A DNA stretch of 17,464 nt from WJKQ01 sp043810515. GTDB lineage: Bacteria; Patescibacteriota; Gracilibacteria; UBA1369; LOWO2-01-FULL-3. A model generated the notes under the pieces. The model saw only the letters and a program-made list of their open reading frames with translations. It did not search any database and was not told where the DNA came from. Of the stretch, positions 5,533 through 12,240 are shown piece after piece (the first letter of the stretch is position 1; the number at the start of each line of letters is the position of its first letter). The translations under genes were made by a program, and so were the position numbers. Location: assembly GCA_043810515.1 (NCBI GenBank), contig JBDRNZ010000004.1, positions 1-17,464 of the forward strand. The letters are read 5' to 3'.

Positions 5533-6218
5533 TTGCTTCCAGCCACTTCCAGCGAATACCCTTTCACCTCATTCCCGCCATAAATCTTCAGCCGATACTC
5601 TCTTTCATCCCTGTTCATTTTTGCATATTTAAAAATAAGACGGATCACAACAGGCTCACCATCACAGTTTCCGCCAGAAATATTTTCATCACAAAATCCC
5701 CTTTCGGAACTGTCCGCCAGAAGCCCAAGTTTCTCCATTTCCACAACCTGATCATGGGCAACGGAAATCACGCTGCTGCCTTTTTCGAATGCTTTACTGA
5801 CAAATTCATGAATAAATTGTAGCCTTTCACTTTCAACATTACCTTCAGACTCCACGACCTCCACGGCCTCCACAGGCAATTCAGGCGGTTCAGAAACTTC
5901 AGCGCCTTCAGCCTCAACAACCGCATCGTCACCCAGCTCAACCACTTCAGACCCCTCAGCCTCCACAGCAGGAAGACTGCTAGCCAATTCACGCTCTCTC
6001 TCCCCAAAAGCCGCTTCGGCTTGGACAAACAACTCAGAAATCTTCCGCTGAAACTCGGCCAGTAATCTATAGGCTTTCCACCTGGCATCGGGATCCTCGC
6101 TTCCCGCAGCTGAAACAACTGCCTCAAGCCTCCCCAAAGTACTACTCAGAACAGCTTCAATACCAGCTCCAGCACTTACAGATTCCACACGTCCCCCTGC
6201 TTCCTTTCGCTCAGCCAT
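5529..6218 (-). CDS. Acidic hypothetical protein
   Basis: 229 residues from the ATG at 6218. An in-frame TTG at 6230 would add four residues and is less likely. Family not recognised. Residues 1-80 are predicted helical with an Ala/Arg/Glu pattern. Residues 82-132 are a low-complexity linker dominated by Glu, Val, Ala and Pro. Residues 133-229 look like a compact alpha/beta domain (LQFIHEFVSKAFEKG, then strand-rich VVIRLIFKYAKM and YRLKIYGG). No signal peptide or membrane segment, so probably cytoplasmic. It converges on the 4411-5532 gene, and the 4-bp palindrome CTAG (5529-5532) supplies both stop codons. No Shine-Dalgarno sequence. A weak leftward -35 TTGACT is at 6278-6273. Confidence 0.65.
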   Translation of the reverse strand: MAERKEAGGRVESVSAGAGIEAVLSSTLGRLEAVVSAAGSEDPDARWKAYRLLAEFQRKISELFVQAEAAFGERERELASSLPAVEAEGSEVVELGDDAVVEAEGAEVSEPPELPVEAVEVVESEGNVESERLQFIHEFVSKAFEKGSSVISVAHDQVVEMEKLGLLADSSERGFCDENISGGNCDGEPVVIRLIFKYAKMNRDEREYRLKIYGGNEVKGYSLEVAGSN

Positions 6219-6318
6219 ATAAAAATTCAATTAATAAACAGGAAAATAAAGTTACAACAAATCCCCCGAAAAAGTCAACCCCTAAAAAGAAGCAACCGTA
6301 ACACCTTTTGCATAAATC

Positions 6319-6327
6319 TGATACACT
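6319..6327 (+). promoter_or_regulatory. Extended -10 promoter of the VanZ-like gene
   Basis: TGA-TACACT, predicted start near 6334, leaving a leader of only about 9-15 nt depending on which ATG (6343 or 6349) is used. No clear -35. Confidence 0.45.
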
Positions 6328-6342
6328 TCCCGCGCACGATTT

Positions 6343-6765
6343 ATGCCCATGAAAATTTCAAACAAAACCCGCATCGCAGAATTCATCCTTTTCGCGATAC
6401 TTATCGCGGTTATTCTTGTCCTCGCGTACTTGGGAATGATCCCGCGGGTTGTCGGATACATCCCGTTTTACGAACAACTCGGCCACTTCTTTTTATTTGG
6501 AATGTTAGCCTGGCTGCTACACCGCGCCTTAAAAAGACGCCACTTCAGATTTTTGGGAATGGCAATCCCGCTCGGCATTTTCATAATCGCAATTTTCACG
6601 ACAGCGGAAGAATTCCTCCAGCAATTAAGCCCGAACCGCACCTTCAGCCTGTCGGATTTATCTTTCAGTCTTGCTGGAATTCTGGCGTTTTATGGAATAG
6701 ATCGGCTTTGCTTTAGATCTCTTCCTAAGATCGATAAACAAGCCAATAAAATACAAAAAAACTAA
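6343..6765 (+). CDS. VanZ-like membrane protein
   Basis: A 140-residue integral membrane protein with the VanZ-family pattern: a first helix (11-32), then LGHFFLFGMLAWLLH (46-60) containing the conserved Gly-His-Phe-x-x-Phe, a third helix (71-88), and the signature AEEFLQQLSPNRTFSLSDL (88-106) followed by a last helix (107-123). VanZ proteins are found with teicoplanin resistance but also widely elsewhere, where their biochemical role is unknown. No van resistance genes are nearby, so resistance should not be inferred. The start may be ATG 6343 or 6349. The last 36 codons overlap, antisense, the end of the convergent membrane-protein gene. Confidence 0.85.
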   Translation: MPMKISNKTRIAEFILFAILIAVILVLAYLGMIPRVVGYIPFYEQLGHFFLFGMLAWLLHRALKRRHFRFLGMAIPLGIFIIAIFTTAEEFLQQLSPNRTFSLSDLSFSLAGILAFYGIDRLCFRSLPKIDKQANKIQKN

Positions 6766-7020
6766 AGAGACAATAAAAGCAAACCCCATAATAAACTCCA
6801 CGCTAAAGTAAACACCAAAATAAGAAAAGAGCGAATCAAATAATAGTAAAAACGGAGAAGCAAAAACACAAAAAAACAGAAAAATGATTCCCCCATTTAA
6901 GATTCCACAACTATGGCCAAGCACACACAAGTAAACAATATCCAAAAAAAGAAGGAATAAAAAAATATAAATAGAAACAAAAATAAAACCATATCTCGAT
7001 TTAAAACTGCTCAACCTCAT
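6658..7020 (-). CDS. Small hydrophobic membrane protein (operon gene 3)
   Basis: 120 residues with about three membrane spans (near 12-34, 42-64 and 76-97) and a basic C-terminal tail (98-120). Not recognised as any family. The ATG overlaps the stop of the preceding gene (ATGA at 7020-7017), so it is translationally coupled to it. The tail lies over the 3' end of the convergent VanZ-like gene for 108 bp, where its codons may simply follow the other gene. The coupling to the upstream gene is the best argument that it is real. Confidence 0.6.
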   Translation of the reverse strand: MRLSSFKSRYGFIFVSIYIFLFLLFLDIVYLCVLGHSCGILNGGIIFLFFCVFASPFLLLFDSLFSYFGVYFSVEFIMGFAFIVSLVFLYFIGLFIDLRKRSKAKPIYSIKRQNSSKTER

Positions 7021-7244
7021 ATTCTTGGAGTTGAAAATAAATAAATCACTATCCCAACGAAAGTAATAAACAGCACTGACAATATAATACCAATAAGCTT
7101 CAAATAATTTTTCCTTAATTTAAATCCTTCATAAATAAAGAAAGCGGATAAAGAAACCAGTATCCAAATTAGAATCAATAAGTTTTTAAACAGAACAAAA
7201 CTGGTATAAAGAGGGGGCTCCTGCGGCTGAAAAAAATTAGGCAT
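7017..7244 (-). CDS. Two-span small membrane protein (operon gene 2)
   Basis: 75 residues: a short Pro/Gln-rich N terminus, membrane spans near 19-38 and 48-70, and a basic loop between them (FKLRKNYLK). By the positive-inside rule, both ends should face outward. Family not recognised. The ATG is 2 nt after the upstream stop and the stop overlaps the next start, so the gene sits tightly inside a three-gene operon. No Shine-Dalgarno sequence. Confidence 0.6.
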   Translation of the reverse strand: MPNFFQPQEPPLYTSFVLFKNLLILIWILVSLSAFFIYEGFKLRKNYLKLIGIILSVLFITFVGIVIYLFSTPRI

Positions 7245-7246
7245 AT

Positions 7247-7828
7247 TTAAATTGCAAGATAACGAATAAAAAGTCTGACTACAGATGCAAATATAAATCC
7301 ATAAAAGAAAAACAAATAACTATTCTTTAGAAAAACTCTGAGTTTCAATTCTTTTCTTTTTACAACAAGGATGCTTAAAATAATAAAAATAGCTATCACG
7401 AAAATGTCGTGATACAAAAGCTGTAAATTATGGTTTAGGATCGAAGTCTGATGCATAAGAGAAGTCGGCTCTAGCCTGTATTCATCTCCTGGAGTAATAA
7501 TGGAGATTCGCCCATTACTAACATTAACAATATCCCCATCCCACCCAAACCGGGATGTATTGCCTTGAATATACTCAAAATCAAAACCTGGTCTCTGACT
7601 CTTTAAATAATCCATACTTTTTTCCGCAATTTCAGAACTAGAAAACACTTCATTACTAAGAACACTCCACAACGAGTCACCTGGACGCACATGATATCGA
7701 TACAAAAAATAAGAATAATCATAACGCACAAAAAACAAAACCATAACCAAAAAAACAGCAAGTATAATTCCAGCCCCCTTATGATCGTTCCGGATAAATT
7801 CTCTAATTCGAAATTTTAGCTTCAACAT
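7247..7828 (-). CDS. Membrane protein with a LysM-like extracytoplasmic segment (operon gene 1)
   Basis: 193 residues. It has a basic N terminus, span 1 (19-35), an external region of about 100 residues, and spans near 140-156 and 170-187. The external region begins YHVRPGDSLWSVLSNEV (45-61), close to the LysM opening (V-x-x-G-D-S-L-W-x-I), continues with a helix, and ends with WDGDIVNVSNGRISI (96-110), resembling the second half of LysM. The middle is longer than in a standard 45-residue LysM, so the match is partial. Peptidoglycan contact is therefore only a guess. It heads a three-gene operon of unnamed membrane proteins. A leftward -10 TATATT (7843-7838) lies 9 nt before the ATG, which again suggests a very short leader. 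Confidence 0.65.
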   Translation of the reverse strand: MLKLKFRIREFIRNDHKGAGIILAVFLVMVLFFVRYDYSYFLYRYHVRPGDSLWSVLSNEVFSSSEIAEKSMDYLKSQRPGFDFEYIQGNTSRFGWDGDIVNVSNGRISIITPGDEYRLEPTSLMHQTSILNHNLQLLYHDIFVIAIFIILSILVVKRKELKLRVFLKNSYLFFFYGFIFASVVRLFIRYLAI

Positions 7829-7909
7829 GCTCTAAACAATATACAGTTTTATACCCTGAAACAAGAAAATATCACCTTTTTTACCAAAAAACCAACAATT
7901 TCACGGCAC

Positions 7910-8473
7910 TCAATCTATATTTAAATCCTCATCCGTGATCAGATCTGGATCTGCTTCATCTATCATCTCACCCCATCGAGCTAAGTGATTCACTAAACTG
8001 GTAACATGCACCGCTAGCTCTTCAGGAAAACCTTCAAGATCAAGAACTCCTATATCATAATCTTCAAAACGAACATCTGTATCAGGAAAATTAACATCCA
8101 CCACCGCATCAACTTCATCTCTTACGCCTCCACGCAACCAATAAACAACCATGTCACAAGAAAGACCAAGTTTTTCAGCCCGACCCTCCATTTCCCTAAT
8201 AAGCCTGATCATTTGAACCCGCATCTCAGGAGGATGAAAAGCAGAATCAAAACCTTCAGCGACAAGGCTCGGTCTAAAATCATCATCATTATCCAAACCA
8301 ACACGAACAGCTAAAACAGCCGATTTAGGCCCTTCTTCATCCGTTTTCATCGATTTTCCAAACATAACATCAGTAGCATCCTCTTCAGCAAACTCCGCAG
8401 GAAACTTGTCATCAGCAGAAGTTATAGGTCCGGAAATCTCAATTTCTTCCCCTATACGTTTAATATTCGACAT
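7910..8473 (-). CDS. Acidic hypothetical protein
   Basis: 187 residues from ATG 8473. A longer in-frame start at 8530 would run through the promoter and is rejected. Family not recognised. The protein is strongly acidic, with runs such as LDNDDDF (60-66) and a C terminus ending ITDEDLNID. A central region, VQMIRLIREMEGRAEKLGL (86-104), is a likely helix, followed by strands (CDMVVYWL and DAVVDVNF). No signal peptide, membrane span or metal motif is seen. The net charge suggests a soluble cytoplasmic protein. It is the only gene of its transcript, with a good promoter at 8530-8502, and about 80 nt separate its stop from the start of the membrane-protein operon. Confidence 0.65.
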   Translation of the reverse strand: MSNIKRIGEEIEISGPITSADDKFPAEFAEEDATDVMFGKSMKTDEEGPKSAVLAVRVGLDNDDDFRPSLVAEGFDSAFHPPEMRVQMIRLIREMEGRAEKLGLSCDMVVYWLRGGVRDEVDAVVDVNFPDTDVRFEDYDIGVLDLEGFPEELAVHVTSLVNHLARWGEMIDEADPDLITDEDLNID

Positions 8474-8501
8474 AATAGTAAAGTTAAAAATACAGCGCGC
8501 A

Positions 8502-8530
8502 ATTAAACACCATCTCGCAATGTTTGTCAA
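8502..8530 (-). promoter_or_regulatory. Promoter of the acidic hypothetical gene
   Basis: Minus strand: perfect -35 TTGACA (8530-8525), 17-nt spacer, -10 TTTAAT (8507-8502). Predicted start near 8495 leaves a 5' UTR of about 22 nt without a Shine-Dalgarno sequence. The -35 is 10 nt from the 3' end of tRNA-Lys. Confidence 0.65.
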
Positions 8531-8540
8531 GACCTAGACA

Positions 8541-8616
8541 TGGTGGGTCAGCCGGGACTCGAACCCGGGACCAATTGCTTAAGAGGCAACTGCTCTACCG
8601 ACTGAGCTACTGACCC
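8541..8616 (-). tRNA. tRNA-Lys (CUU)
   Basis: A complete class I cloverleaf: acceptor GGGTCAG/CTGACCC with A73 and encoded CCA, D arm GCTC-AGTCGGTA-GAGC, anticodon stem GTTGC/GCAAT with loop CTCTTAA (anticodon CTT, reads AAG), and T arm CCGGG-TTCGAGT-CCCGG. Confidence 0.97.
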
Positions 8617-8632
8617 AAATTATGCAAGCCAA

Positions 8633-8661
8633 AAATTAACATCTCTGCTTATTTGTTGCAA
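8633..8661 (-). promoter_or_regulatory. tRNA-Lys promoter sharing its -35 with the opposite gene
   Basis: Minus strand: -35 TTGCAA (8661-8656), 17-nt spacer, -10 TAATTT (8638-8633) with a TGT extension. Predicted start near 8626 gives a pre-tRNA leader of about 10 nt. TTGCAA is its own reverse complement and is also the -35 of the rightward glycosyltransferase promoter. Confidence 0.5.
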
Positions 8662-8685
8662 GAAAATATACCATGCGTCTATACT
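8656..8685 (+). promoter_or_regulatory. Glycosyltransferase promoter, near-leaderless
   Basis: -35 TTGCAA (8656-8661), 18-nt spacer, -10 TATACT (8680-8685). The ATG at 8695 is 9 nt further on, so the mRNA should start 0-3 nt before the start codon. Confidence 0.55.
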
Positions 8686-8694
8686 TCCAAAAGC

Positions 8695-9825
8695 ATGAAA
8701 AACATACTTCTTTACACAGACACGCCGCAGTCAGGCGGAGCCGAGCTCCAGATGTTTCTGCTGGCAAAATTTCTGGATAAAGAAAAGTTCACCCCGATTC
8801 TTGTCTGCGGATCATCCCCCGCTCTCGACGGCTGGTGCGAAAATTTTGAAAAAGAAGGAATAAAAGTAATCCGCATTTCCGCCCTCAGCAAACACAACCC
8901 AAAACATTACACACAGCTCAAAAAAATTATCAAAACCCATAACATCGACCTGCTTCACGCGCACGTCTGGAATCCGGCAAGCTGTCGATACGCGTATTTC
9001 GCAGCGGCATCAATGAAAATCCCGGTCATCACAACCGAACACGACCCGTTCCGCATAACATTCATCAAAAATTTATTCAAAATTCCGGCTCTCAAAAAAA
9101 CCGCGAAAATCATCACCGTTTCAAAAAACAACCAAAAAATTCTCCAGAATCTTTACCCGAAATTCGCAGACAAAATCGCAGTAATCCACAACGGCATCGA
9201 CACAACCTGGTGGCAGTCGCAGCTTCTCCGGTTCACAAAAGAGGATCTTGAAAAAATCAAAAAAGACATATTCGGCGCAAAGCCTGACACTCTGATAATC
9301 GCGGCAATCGCGGAACTTCACGAACGCAAAGGCCTGAAATACCTGATTGCGGCCATGCCGGAAATCGTAAAAGAATATCCGAATGTAAAACTTGTGATAA
9401 TCGGTGAAGGCCCGGACCGCACAAATCTCGAAAACCTCATAAGAAAACTGAAAATTTCGGCACACGTCGTACTACTCGGGCGCCGCAAAGAAATCCCGAA
9501 ACTGCTGAAAAGCGCGAATATTTTTGCTTTGCCGTCAAAAAGAGAAGCTTTTGGAATGGTGAATCTTGAAGCGATGCTCGTTCCACTGCCTGTGGTCGCG
9601 AGTTGCGTCGGCGGAATTCCGGAAATAGTAGAGAACGGAAAAACCGGATTTCTGGTCGAACCTGAAAATTTCGGAAAACTGGCCAAAGCTTTAAAATCCC
9701 TCATTGCTTCGCCGGATCTGCGCGAAAAGTTTGCGACAGCCGGCCAGAAAAGAGTTCTTGAAAACTTTTCCGCTCAAAAAATGGCCGAGGAATACGAAAA
9801 AGTCTATCTGAAAATTTTGTCTTGA
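8695..9825 (+). CDS. Glycosyltransferase family 4 (GT-B, retaining)
   Basis: 376 residues, a typical length for GT4. The start MKNILLYTD is chosen because an extension to a TTG at 8653 would overlap the promoter. N-terminal acceptor domain: GGAE (14-17), a Gly-rich nucleotide-fold start, and LLHAHVW with His88/His90 (87-92). C-terminal donor domain: ELHERKGLKYLI (207-218) with the Arg-Lys pair that binds the nucleotide diphosphate, VIIGEGP (234-240), and the retaining E-x7-E motif in REAFGMVNLE (Glu284, Glu292). It should transfer a sugar from a nucleotide-sugar donor onto a glycolipid or polysaccharide at the inner membrane face. Donor and acceptor cannot be read from sequence. No other envelope-sugar genes are near. 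The stop codon overlaps the -35 of radA. Confidence 0.9.
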   Translation: MKNILLYTDTPQSGGAELQMFLLAKFLDKEKFTPILVCGSSPALDGWCENFEKEGIKVIRISALSKHNPKHYTQLKKIIKTHNIDLLHAHVWNPASCRYAYFAAASMKIPVITTEHDPFRITFIKNLFKIPALKKTAKIITVSKNNQKILQNLYPKFADKIAVIHNGIDTTWWQSQLLRFTKEDLEKIKKDIFGAKPDTLIIAAIAELHERKGLKYLIAAMPEIVKEYPNVKLVIIGEGPDRTNLENLIRKLKISAHVVLLGRRKEIPKLLKSANIFALPSKREAFGMVNLEAMLVPLPVVASCVGGIPEIVENGKTGFLVEPENFGKLAKALKSLIASPDLREKFATAGQKRVLENFSAQKMAEEYEKVYLKILS

Positions 9826-9850
9826 CGGTGAGCGTACACTCACCTATATT
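9822..9850 (+). promoter_or_regulatory. radA promoter with palindromic operator in the spacer; leaderless
   Basis: -35 TTGACG (9822-9827), 17-nt spacer, -10 TATATT (9845-9850), and only 6 nt to the ATG at 9857, so the transcript should start at the A of the start codon. The spacer is almost entirely an 18-bp palindrome, GGTGAGCGTACACTCACC (9827-9844), with 6 perfect outer pairs on each side and one mismatched inner pair. A protein bound there would block polymerase, so it looks like an operator. Confidence 0.65.
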
Positions 9851-9856
9851 GTAGGC

Positions 9857-11182
9857 ATGAAACTTAAAACAATTTACGTCTGCCAAAAGTGCAGCTACGA
9901 AACTTCAAAATGGACAGGCCGGTGTCCGCAGTGTGAAGCCTGGAACAGTCTAACGGAAGATGTCATAAATGTAGGGAGGTCGGATATTTCAAAAACTCCG
10001 AGAAAGTTAAAAATCTCTCCTGCCTCCCCTGCCCCTTTAAATAAAATCAAGTCAGACACCAAAAAAATTCTCACCGGGATCGGCGAATTTGACCGCGTCA
10101 TCGGCGACGGCATCGTTCCGGGAAGTCTGACCCTCCTCAGCGGCGAACCCGGCATCGGAAAATCCACCCTCACTCTCCAGCTCGCAAACAACATCGCAAA
10201 AACGGAAAAAACACTTCTCGTTTCCGGCGAGGAATCGGTCGAGCAGATCGCAAACCGTGCCGAACGACTCGGCCTCAACGAAAAAAATCTCACGGCTCTA
10301 AATGAATTAAATCTCGAAACCATTCTGGAAACCGTCCGCAAAGAAAAACCAGGGTTTGTGATAATAGATTCCATTCAGGTCATTTCAAGCATGGACCTGC
10401 CATCATCACCCGGTTCGATCACACAGGTGCGTTACTGCACAGAGCGCCTCATGGAAACAGCAAAAACCACGTCAATTCCCGTCATCCTGATCGGCCACGT
10501 AACAAAAGACGGCACGCTGGCAGGCCCGAGAGTATTGGAGCATCTTGTGGACACCGTACTCCATCTCGAGGGCGACAGATTTCAGCAGTTCCGCATTTTA
10601 AGATCTGCAAAAAACCGTTTCGGCTCGTGCTCAGAAGTGGGAATTTTTGAAATGACCGAAAAAGGAATGACGGAAGTCAAAAATCCTTCACAGCAGTTTC
10701 TTGAGGGACGAAAAGAAAACGCGATAGGTTCGTCGATTACTGTCGCGGTCGAGGGGACGCGCCCGTTTCTTGTAGAGGTGCAGGCGCTTGTTTCCACAAG
10801 TCCGTTCGGATATCCCAAAAGAACCGCAAACGGATTTGATTTAAACCGCCTGCAAATACTGATAGCCGTATTGGAAAAACATGGCAGGCTTTCGCTCCAG
10901 AATCAGGATGTTTTTGTGAATGTTGTCGGAGGCATAAAACTCAAAGAACCCGCCAGCGACCTTGCGGTTCTCATGGCAATCGCATCTTCATTTCTGAAAA
11001 AACCGATAAATCCATCCATCGCGATATTCGGAGAAGTCGGACTTTCGGGAGAACTGCGCAAAGTTTCCCACTTCGAAAAACGCGAGAAAGAAGCCAACGC
11101 CCTCGGCTTCACAAAAATCATAAGTTCGGAAAACTTCAGGGAAATCACTCAGGCGCTAAAAACCCTGAACACAACCCCATAA
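9857..11182 (+). CDS. radA: DNA repair protein RadA (Sms)
   Basis: A RecA-like branch-migration helicase acting with RecA in recombinational repair. 441 residues, close to E. coli RadA (460). Domains in order: a four-cysteine zinc finger (Cys9, Cys12, Cys23, Cys26); a RecA-type ATPase core with Walker A GEPGIGKST (96-104), Walker B FVIIDSIQ (167-174) and the RadA-specific KNRFG (252-256); then a Lon-protease-like domain without protease activity (about 270-441). All key residues are present. It is transcribed from its own leaderless promoter carrying an 18-bp palindromic operator, which suggests repressor control. Its stop lies 5 nt from the convergent stop of the TatD-family gene. Confidence 0.97.
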   Translation: MKLKTIYVCQKCSYETSKWTGRCPQCEAWNSLTEDVINVGRSDISKTPRKLKISPASPAPLNKIKSDTKKILTGIGEFDRVIGDGIVPGSLTLLSGEPGIGKSTLTLQLANNIAKTEKTLLVSGEESVEQIANRAERLGLNEKNLTALNELNLETILETVRKEKPGFVIIDSIQVISSMDLPSSPGSITQVRYCTERLMETAKTTSIPVILIGHVTKDGTLAGPRVLEHLVDTVLHLEGDRFQQFRILRSAKNRFGSCSEVGIFEMTEKGMTEVKNPSQQFLEGRKENAIGSSITVAVEGTRPFLVEVQALVSTSPFGYPKRTANGFDLNRLQILIAVLEKHGRLSLQNQDVFVNVVGGIKLKEPASDLAVLMAIASSFLKKPINPSIAIFGEVGLSGELRKVSHFEKREKEANALGFTKIISSENFREITQALKTLNTTP

Positions 11183-11187
11183 CCGCC

Positions 11188-11976
11188 TCACATTCCCATT
11201 CTCAAAAAGAATCTTCCGGCATTCTCACCCGAAATTCTCGCAACATCATCAAAATCCATGGACTTGATCTCCGCAATTTTCTCGACAACATCCCTCACGT
11301 AAGAAGGTTCATTTCTTCCCCCACGATATTTTTGCGGAGAAAGATAAGGGCAATCGGTCTCAACCATAAACATGTCCATCGGCACCTCGCTTACAACCTC
11401 CTGCAATTTCTCGGCGGTAGGATAAGTAACAATCCCCGTAAACGAAGTCAGATAGCCTTTATACCAAACTTTTCTGGCAAAATTCACATCACTCCCAAAA
11501 CAATGGAAAACCGCATAAACCTGCGGTTTTCCGTCACTGCCATCATAACCGCTCAAAATTTCCAAGGTATCCTCGTCCGCCTCGCGATTATGAATAATAA
11601 CCGGTAAACCGGTTTTTCGCGCCAGCTCAAGATGCATGCGGAAAGCCTTTTTCTGATCCCCTTTCGGAACTTTTGCTTTGGCATAATCAAGCCCACATTC
11701 CCCTATCGCAACTATTTTCTTATTTTCATTTATAAGCTTTTCCCACTCCGCCATCAATTCTTCGGTCGCATCCAGAGAATCGTAAGGATGAAGACCCAGC
11801 GTTGCATAGAGATTTTCGTATTCCCCTGCCATTTTAACAGCATCCTTTGAAGACTGAAGATCGCATCCCACATTCACAATTTTTTCCACACCGGCGGTTT
11901 TTGCCCTATTGATAACAGCCTCAAGATCCCTTTTAAAGTCCTTAAACATCAGATGCGCGTGGGTATCGATAATCAT
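11188..11976 (-). CDS. tatD: TatD-family metal-dependent hydrolase
   Basis: 262 residues, the usual length of TatD/YcfH proteins. These are TIM-barrel enzymes with 3'-5' DNase (and RNase) activity; many also act as D-aminoacyl-tRNA deacylases or have undetermined substrates. Metal-site motifs are complete: DTHAHL with His6 and His8, GLHP with His63, GECGLDY with Glu93, IIHNREA with His129, FHCFG with His158, and VETDCPYLSP with Glu206/Asp208. The ATG has no Shine-Dalgarno sequence. It is divergent from the aro leader, and the two promoters interlock. Whether it follows E. coli TatD or YcfH cannot be told from sequence alone. Confidence 0.92.
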   Translation of the reverse strand: MIIDTHAHLMFKDFKRDLEAVINRAKTAGVEKIVNVGCDLQSSKDAVKMAGEYENLYATLGLHPYDSLDATEELMAEWEKLINENKKIVAIGECGLDYAKAKVPKGDQKKAFRMHLELARKTGLPVIIHNREADEDTLEILSGYDGSDGKPQVYAVFHCFGSDVNFARKVWYKGYLTSFTGIVTYPTAEKLQEVVSEVPMDMFMVETDCPYLSPQKYRGGRNEPSYVRDVVEKIAEIKSMDFDDVARISGENAGRFFLRMGM

Positions 11977-11992
11977 AAAATTTTTAAATTAA

Positions 11993-12021
11993 TTGACAGC
12001 AACATTCTACACAAATACTAT
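11993..12021 (+). promoter_or_regulatory. Distal promoter of the aro operon (leader promoter)
   Basis: -35 TTGACA (perfect consensus, 11993-11998), 17-nt spacer, -10 TACTAT (12016-12021). Predicted start near 12028, 14 nt before the leader-peptide ATG. It overlaps the leftward tatD promoter. Confidence 0.65.
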
Positions 12022-12031
12022 AAACAGGCAA
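12004..12031 (-). promoter_or_regulatory. tatD promoter
   Basis: Minus strand: -35 TTGCCT (12031-12026), 16-nt spacer, -10 TAGAAT (12009-12004). Predicted start near 11997, about 20 nt before the ATG. The element is interlocked with the rightward leader promoter, so the two should compete for polymerase. Confidence 0.5.
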
Positions 12032-12041
12032 AATCAATCTC

Positions 12042-12107
12042 ATGAACAGAAGCCACGCAAAAAACAGCTTCTTTCAGCTATGTTTTTTTTACTTTTACTT
12101 TATGTAA
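12042..12107 (+). CDS. Putative Phe/Tyr-rich attenuator leader peptide
   Basis: A 21-codon frame from ATG 12042 to TAA 12105-12107, too short for usual gene calling. It begins Met-Asn-Arg-Ser-His-Ala and ends SFFQLCFFYFYFM. Eight of 21 codons are aromatic (six Phe, two Tyr), with six in a row at codons 15-20 (12084-12101). It lies 14 nt after the predicted start of a TTGACA-17-TACTAT promoter and is the first frame upstream of DAHP synthase, the entry enzyme to Phe and Tyr synthesis. Hairpins follow directly. This matches the logic of the enterobacterial pheA leader: ribosome stalling at scarce Phe/Tyr-tRNA would change folding of the downstream RNA. A chance frame through a T-rich stretch cannot be excluded. 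Confidence 0.6.
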   Translation: MNRSHAKNSFFQLCFFYFYFM

Positions 12108-12110
12108 ACG

Positions 12111-12145
12111 CGTGAGGTTAATAGAAAAATCATAAAAACCTCATG
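12111..12145 (+). promoter_or_regulatory. aro leader hairpin A (candidate antiterminator or pause hairpin)
   Basis: CGTGAGGTT (12111-12119) pairs with AACCTCATG (12137-12145): 9 bp with one G-T wobble, 17-nt loop. Its 5' arm begins 3 nt after the leader-peptide stop codon, so a ribosome finishing or stalling near the end of the leader peptide would cover it. AGGTTA (12115-12120) can alternatively pair with TAACCT (12181-12186). Confidence 0.5.
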
Positions 12146-12151
12146 CACCCC

Positions 12152-12174
12152 AGAGCCATAAGGCTTCTTTAATT
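12152..12174 (+). terminator. aro leader hairpin B (weak candidate attenuator terminator)
   Basis: AGAGCC and GGCTTCT close a 4-nt loop (ATAA), about 6 bp with a bulge, followed by the T-rich stretch TTTAATTAT. GGCTTCT (12162-12168) is also perfectly complementary to AGAAGCC (12048-12054) inside the leader-peptide frame, so two exclusive pairings are possible, one of them blocked by a translating ribosome. The stem is weak for a terminator, so the assignment is tentative. Confidence 0.35.
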
Positions 12175-12194
12175 ATAAACTAACCTGAAAAACA

Positions 12195-12203
12195 TGCTAA
12201 ACT
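12195..12203 (+). promoter_or_regulatory. Proximal aro promoter, extended -10
   Basis: TGC-TAAACT with no clear -35. Predicted start near 12210, giving a 64-nt 5' UTR for DAHP synthase. If active, it would give basal expression that bypasses the leader region. Confidence 0.45.
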
Positions 12204-12222
12204 CACCCCGTCCGAAAATATC

Positions 12223-12240
12223 TTTATCGATACCGATAAA
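12223..12240 (+). promoter_or_regulatory. Hairpin in the DAHP synthase 5' UTR
   Basis: TTTATCG (12223-12229) and CGATAAA (12234-12240) form a perfect 7-bp stem with loop ATAC, 33 nt upstream of the ATG, followed by an A-run. It could be an RNA structure or an operator for a DNA-binding repressor just downstream of the proximal start site. Confidence 0.45.

Noticed and set aside
6343..6765. Teicoplanin/vancomycin resistance cluster
   Set aside because: Only a VanZ-family protein is present, with no vanHAX, ligase or two-component genes; the family is widespread without resistance.
8653..8694. TTG-initiated extension of the glycosyltransferase
   Set aside because: It runs through the predicted promoter, and MKNILLYTD is the usual GT4 beginning.
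12081..12090. T8 run as an intrinsic terminator of a small RNA from 12028
   Set aside because: The only hairpins before it are 4-6 bp with poor geometry; the run is better explained as Phe codons of the leader frame.
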